A stretch of 64,000 bases of DNA. It comes from Gordonia heveisoli. GTDB lineage: Bacteria; Actinomycetota; Actinomycetes; Mycobacteriales; Mycobacteriaceae. The notes under the pieces were generated by a model. It did not search any database, was not told where the DNA came from, and was given only the letters and a program-made list of their open reading frames with translations. Of the stretch, positions 62,179 to 64,000 are shown in pieces (position 1 is the first letter of the stretch; every line of letters begins with the position of its first letter). A program made the position numbers and the translations under genes. The DNA is taken from assembly GCF_030315745.1 (NCBI RefSeq), contig NZ_JASXSH010000023.1:1-64000 (forward strand), given 5' to 3'.

Positions 62179-63843
62179 GTGCCCAGTTCTGCCCACCGAA
62201 AAAGGTGGACCCTGCTGCCGATCCTGGTGGCCGCCTTGAGTGTCGTCCTGGTGGCCTGCGGCCGGCCGGAAACCGGCGACGGACGTTCCACCGGCGTCGC
62301 ACCCACCCCCGGCGACTACCTCGCGGGCGGCACCATCGAATACGGCCATGAGCAGGAACCACCCTGCGTTCACGGCGGCTGGGTGCAGAACGCCTACCTC
62401 GCGCGCCAGTATCTGGACAACCTCGTCTCCCTGGCCGACGACGGCCGCGTGGTGCCGTGGCTGGCCCAGAGCTGGGACATCTCACCGGATCGCCGTACCT
62501 ACACCTTCCACCTCAAGCCGGGGGTGAAGTTCAGCGACGGTACCGATCTCGACGCGGCAGCAGTCAAAGCGAATATCGATCGATACCTGGATCCGAAGAC
62601 GCCCAACGGCACCGTGACCGCCTACCTCGGCCCCTACTTCGAGTCCGATGACGTGGTCGGCACCCATACCTATCGACTACACCTCAACCGCCCCTACGAG
62701 CCGCTGCTCACCGCATTGACGCAGGGCTACTTCGGTATCCAGTCGCCGACGGCATTCCACCGTGGCAAAGAGGCCAATTGCCGTCAGCCGATCGGCTCGG
62801 GTCCGTTCATCATCGAACGCTGGGATCGCAACCGCAGCATCACTTTCGTGCGCAACCCCAACTACAACTCGGCGCCGGCCAACGCCAAACACCAGGGACC
62901 CGCGTACGTCGACAAACTGATCTGGAAGTTCCTCAAGGATCCCGTACTGCGCTACGGCTCCCTGACGAGCGGATCCTCCGACGTCATCTACAACGTGCCC
63001 GCGGTCAACTGGGCGGCAGCCACCCGGGAGTTCCAGACACGGCAGTACATCACTCCGGGACGGCCGAATGCATTGACACTCAACACCGATCACGCTCCGT
63101 TTGACGACGTGCGGGTCCGGCAGGCACTGGCCTATGCCGCCGACCGGCGCAAGGCGGTCGAAACGGCCTATCTCGGCGTGGTGCCCTACAACCCGAACGG
63201 GGCGCTCAGTCAGAGCACCCCCGACCACGATGAGACCGCGGGAACCTATCCCTACGATCCGAAGCGGGCCGCGCGACTCCTTGACGAGGCAGGCTGGACC
63301 GGACGCGACGAGGACGGCGTCCGAACCAAGAACGGTCGACGGCTGACCGCGCGCGTGGTGTACCCGGCCGATGCGATCGTCGGCGCCGAGGGGGCCGCGA
63401 TCGTGCAGGATGTGGCCGCGCAGGCCCGGACCGTCGGGTTCGACCTCGTCCTCGAACCGGCCACGCAGAGCGCCTATTTCGGTGGCCGGTACGCCAAGGC
63501 CAACTCCACCGAGGCTTATGTCGGCTACTGGACCAGTCCCACCCCGGGGCTGCTGCTGATCAACTGGCGACAGCGACTGCCCGACAAGCCGAATCCGTTC
63601 AACCAGGCGTTCTACAACGATCCGCACCTGCAGTCGGTGATCGAGCAGGCGAACTCTGCGACCGACCCGGCGCAGCGCACCGCGCTGTATCACCAGGCGC
63701 AGCAGATCATCTCCGATCAGGCACTGGCGATCGGGCTCTACACCCAGACCACGTCATTGGCGATCACGCCGAAGCTTCACGACGTGTGGACCGAACAGTC
63801 TCAAGGCGAACCGGTGTTCGCGGATGCGAGGTTTGTGCGATGA
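62179..63843 (+). CDS. ABC transporter substrate-binding lipoprotein (peptide/nickel family 5)
   Basis: This 554-residue SBP_bac_5 protein has a lipoprotein signal with lipobox LVAC (about residue 27). The family motifs are LVSLADDGRVVPWLAQSWDIS near residue 78 and KPGVKFSDGTDLDAAAVKANIDR. A later VRQALAYAADRRKAVE motif is diagnostic for this family. The start is GTG, with AGGAGTG upstream. It overlaps the permease gene by four bases. The family binds oligopeptides, nickel complexes or other organic compounds; the ligand is unknown. Confidence 0.92.
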   Translation: MPSSAHRKRWTLLPILVAALSVVLVACGRPETGDGRSTGVAPTPGDYLAGGTIEYGHEQEPPCVHGGWVQNAYLARQYLDNLVSLADDGRVVPWLAQSWDISPDRRTYTFHLKPGVKFSDGTDLDAAAVKANIDRYLDPKTPNGTVTAYLGPYFESDDVVGTHTYRLHLNRPYEPLLTALTQGYFGIQSPTAFHRGKEANCRQPIGSGPFIIERWDRNRSITFVRNPNYNSAPANAKHQGPAYVDKLIWKFLKDPVLRYGSLTSGSSDVIYNVPAVNWAAATREFQTRQYITPGRPNALTLNTDHAPFDDVRVRQALAYAADRRKAVETAYLGVVPYNPNGALSQSTPDHDETAGTYPYDPKRAARLLDEAGWTGRDEDGVRTKNGRRLTARVVYPADAIVGAEGAAIVQDVAAQARTVGFDLVLEPATQSAYFGGRYAKANSTEAYVGYWTSPTPGLLLINWRQRLPDKPNPFNQAFYNDPHLQSVIEQANSATDPAQRTALYHQAQQIISDQALAIGLYTQTTSLAITPKLHDVWTEQSQGEPVFADARFVR

Positions 63844-64000
63844 CCGTCACCGAGCCGTCGAATCGGCGTGACGACACAGTGGCTTCCGGTGCGGTGTCGT
63901 CTCCCGATCGGGTGCAGCCCGAAGACGTCACCGCGGTCGGCGGCATCCTCGGACGAGCGCGGTCCTGGCGTCCCCCAGCCCGTTTGGGCCGGTGGGCGGG
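63840..64000 (+). CDS. Start of next importer gene, probably ABC permease (truncated by window)
   Basis: The ATG at 63840 overlaps the binding-protein stop (ATGA). The 53 codons visible begin MTVTEPSNRRDDTVASGAV and stay hydrophilic up to an Arg/Pro-rich segment at the window edge, so no membrane helix is visible yet. A long hydrophilic N-terminus before the first permease helix is common. The permease call is from gene order only. Confidence 0.6.
   Translation, partial: MTVTEPSNRRDDTVASGAVSSPDRVQPEDVTAVGGILGRARSWRPPARLGRWA

Overview
This is a high-GC actinobacterial chromosome segment from a mycolic-acid-containing genus, most likely Gordonia or a close relative (genus inferred, not proven). 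The main evidence is a giant type I fatty acid synthase fused to nothing but overlapping its own acpS, a CmrA-type mycolate reductase, LdtMt2-type L,D-transpeptidases, a DUF4185 (endo-D-arabinanase family) protein, and gene blocks in the same neighbourhoods as in Mycobacterium tuberculosis. Those blocks are fas-acpS-bcp-DUF3618-ldtB-orn-HerA-like-cmrA (Rv2524c to Rv2509 region) and ettA-gdh-thioesterase-Rv2474c-like (Rv2477c to Rv2474c). I see no insertion sequence, prophage, CRISPR array or rRNA. Three tRNA genes are present: Lys-CTT, His-GTG and Arg-TCT.

Layout. 1-8 kb: end of an unknown gene, a secreted protein of unknown function, a PrmC-like methyltransferase, and a leftward group of FadD15-like acyl-CoA synthetase, OpgC-like membrane acyltransferase and a trans-sulfuration PLP enzyme, the last two translationally coupled. 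8-15 kb: DEAD-box RNA helicase, a rhodanese-like protein without its catalytic cysteine, a 1,392-residue SF1 helicase-nuclease fusion, and a HIT protein. 15-25 kb: fas with a structured promoter region, then acpS. 25-33 kb: TetR regulator, peroxiredoxin, DUF3618 protein, two L,D-transpeptidases separated by tRNA-Lys, an LCAD-type acyl-CoA dehydrogenase with a palindromic operator candidate, and the DUF4185 protein. 32.5-36.8 kb: a leftward operon of Tat-exported amine oxidase, TetR regulator and Tat-exported ceramidase. 37-43.5 kb: small membrane protein, tRNA-His, orn, HerA-like ATPase, cmrA, fadH and its PadR regulator. 43.6-47.3 kb: NsrR-Hmp-membrane protein nitric oxide cluster and a nucleobase permease. 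47.3-50 kb: a DUF1023 hydrolase with a coupled small helical protein, tRNA-Arg and a 69-bp palindromic repeat. 50-52.6 kb: CopD-CtaG fusion and a small secreted protein. 52.9-60.7 kb: ettA, gdh, thioesterase and an Rv2474c-like gene. 60.7-64 kb: an NtaA/SnaA/DszA-type flavin monooxygenase divergent from an oligopeptide-type ABC importer that runs off the window.

How the genes fit together: much of the window is envelope and lipid metabolism (Fas I, AcpS, FadD15, FadE, FadH, CmrA, L,D-transpeptidases, D-arabinan-directed hydrolase). The most system-like accessory unit is the Tat-exported ceramidase/amine oxidase operon with its own TetR and an upstream palindrome, which I read as a candidate extracellular pathway for N-acylated long-chain amines. 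The most striking unexplained DNA structure is the 69-bp palindrome-bearing repeat starting at the 3' end of tRNA-Arg.
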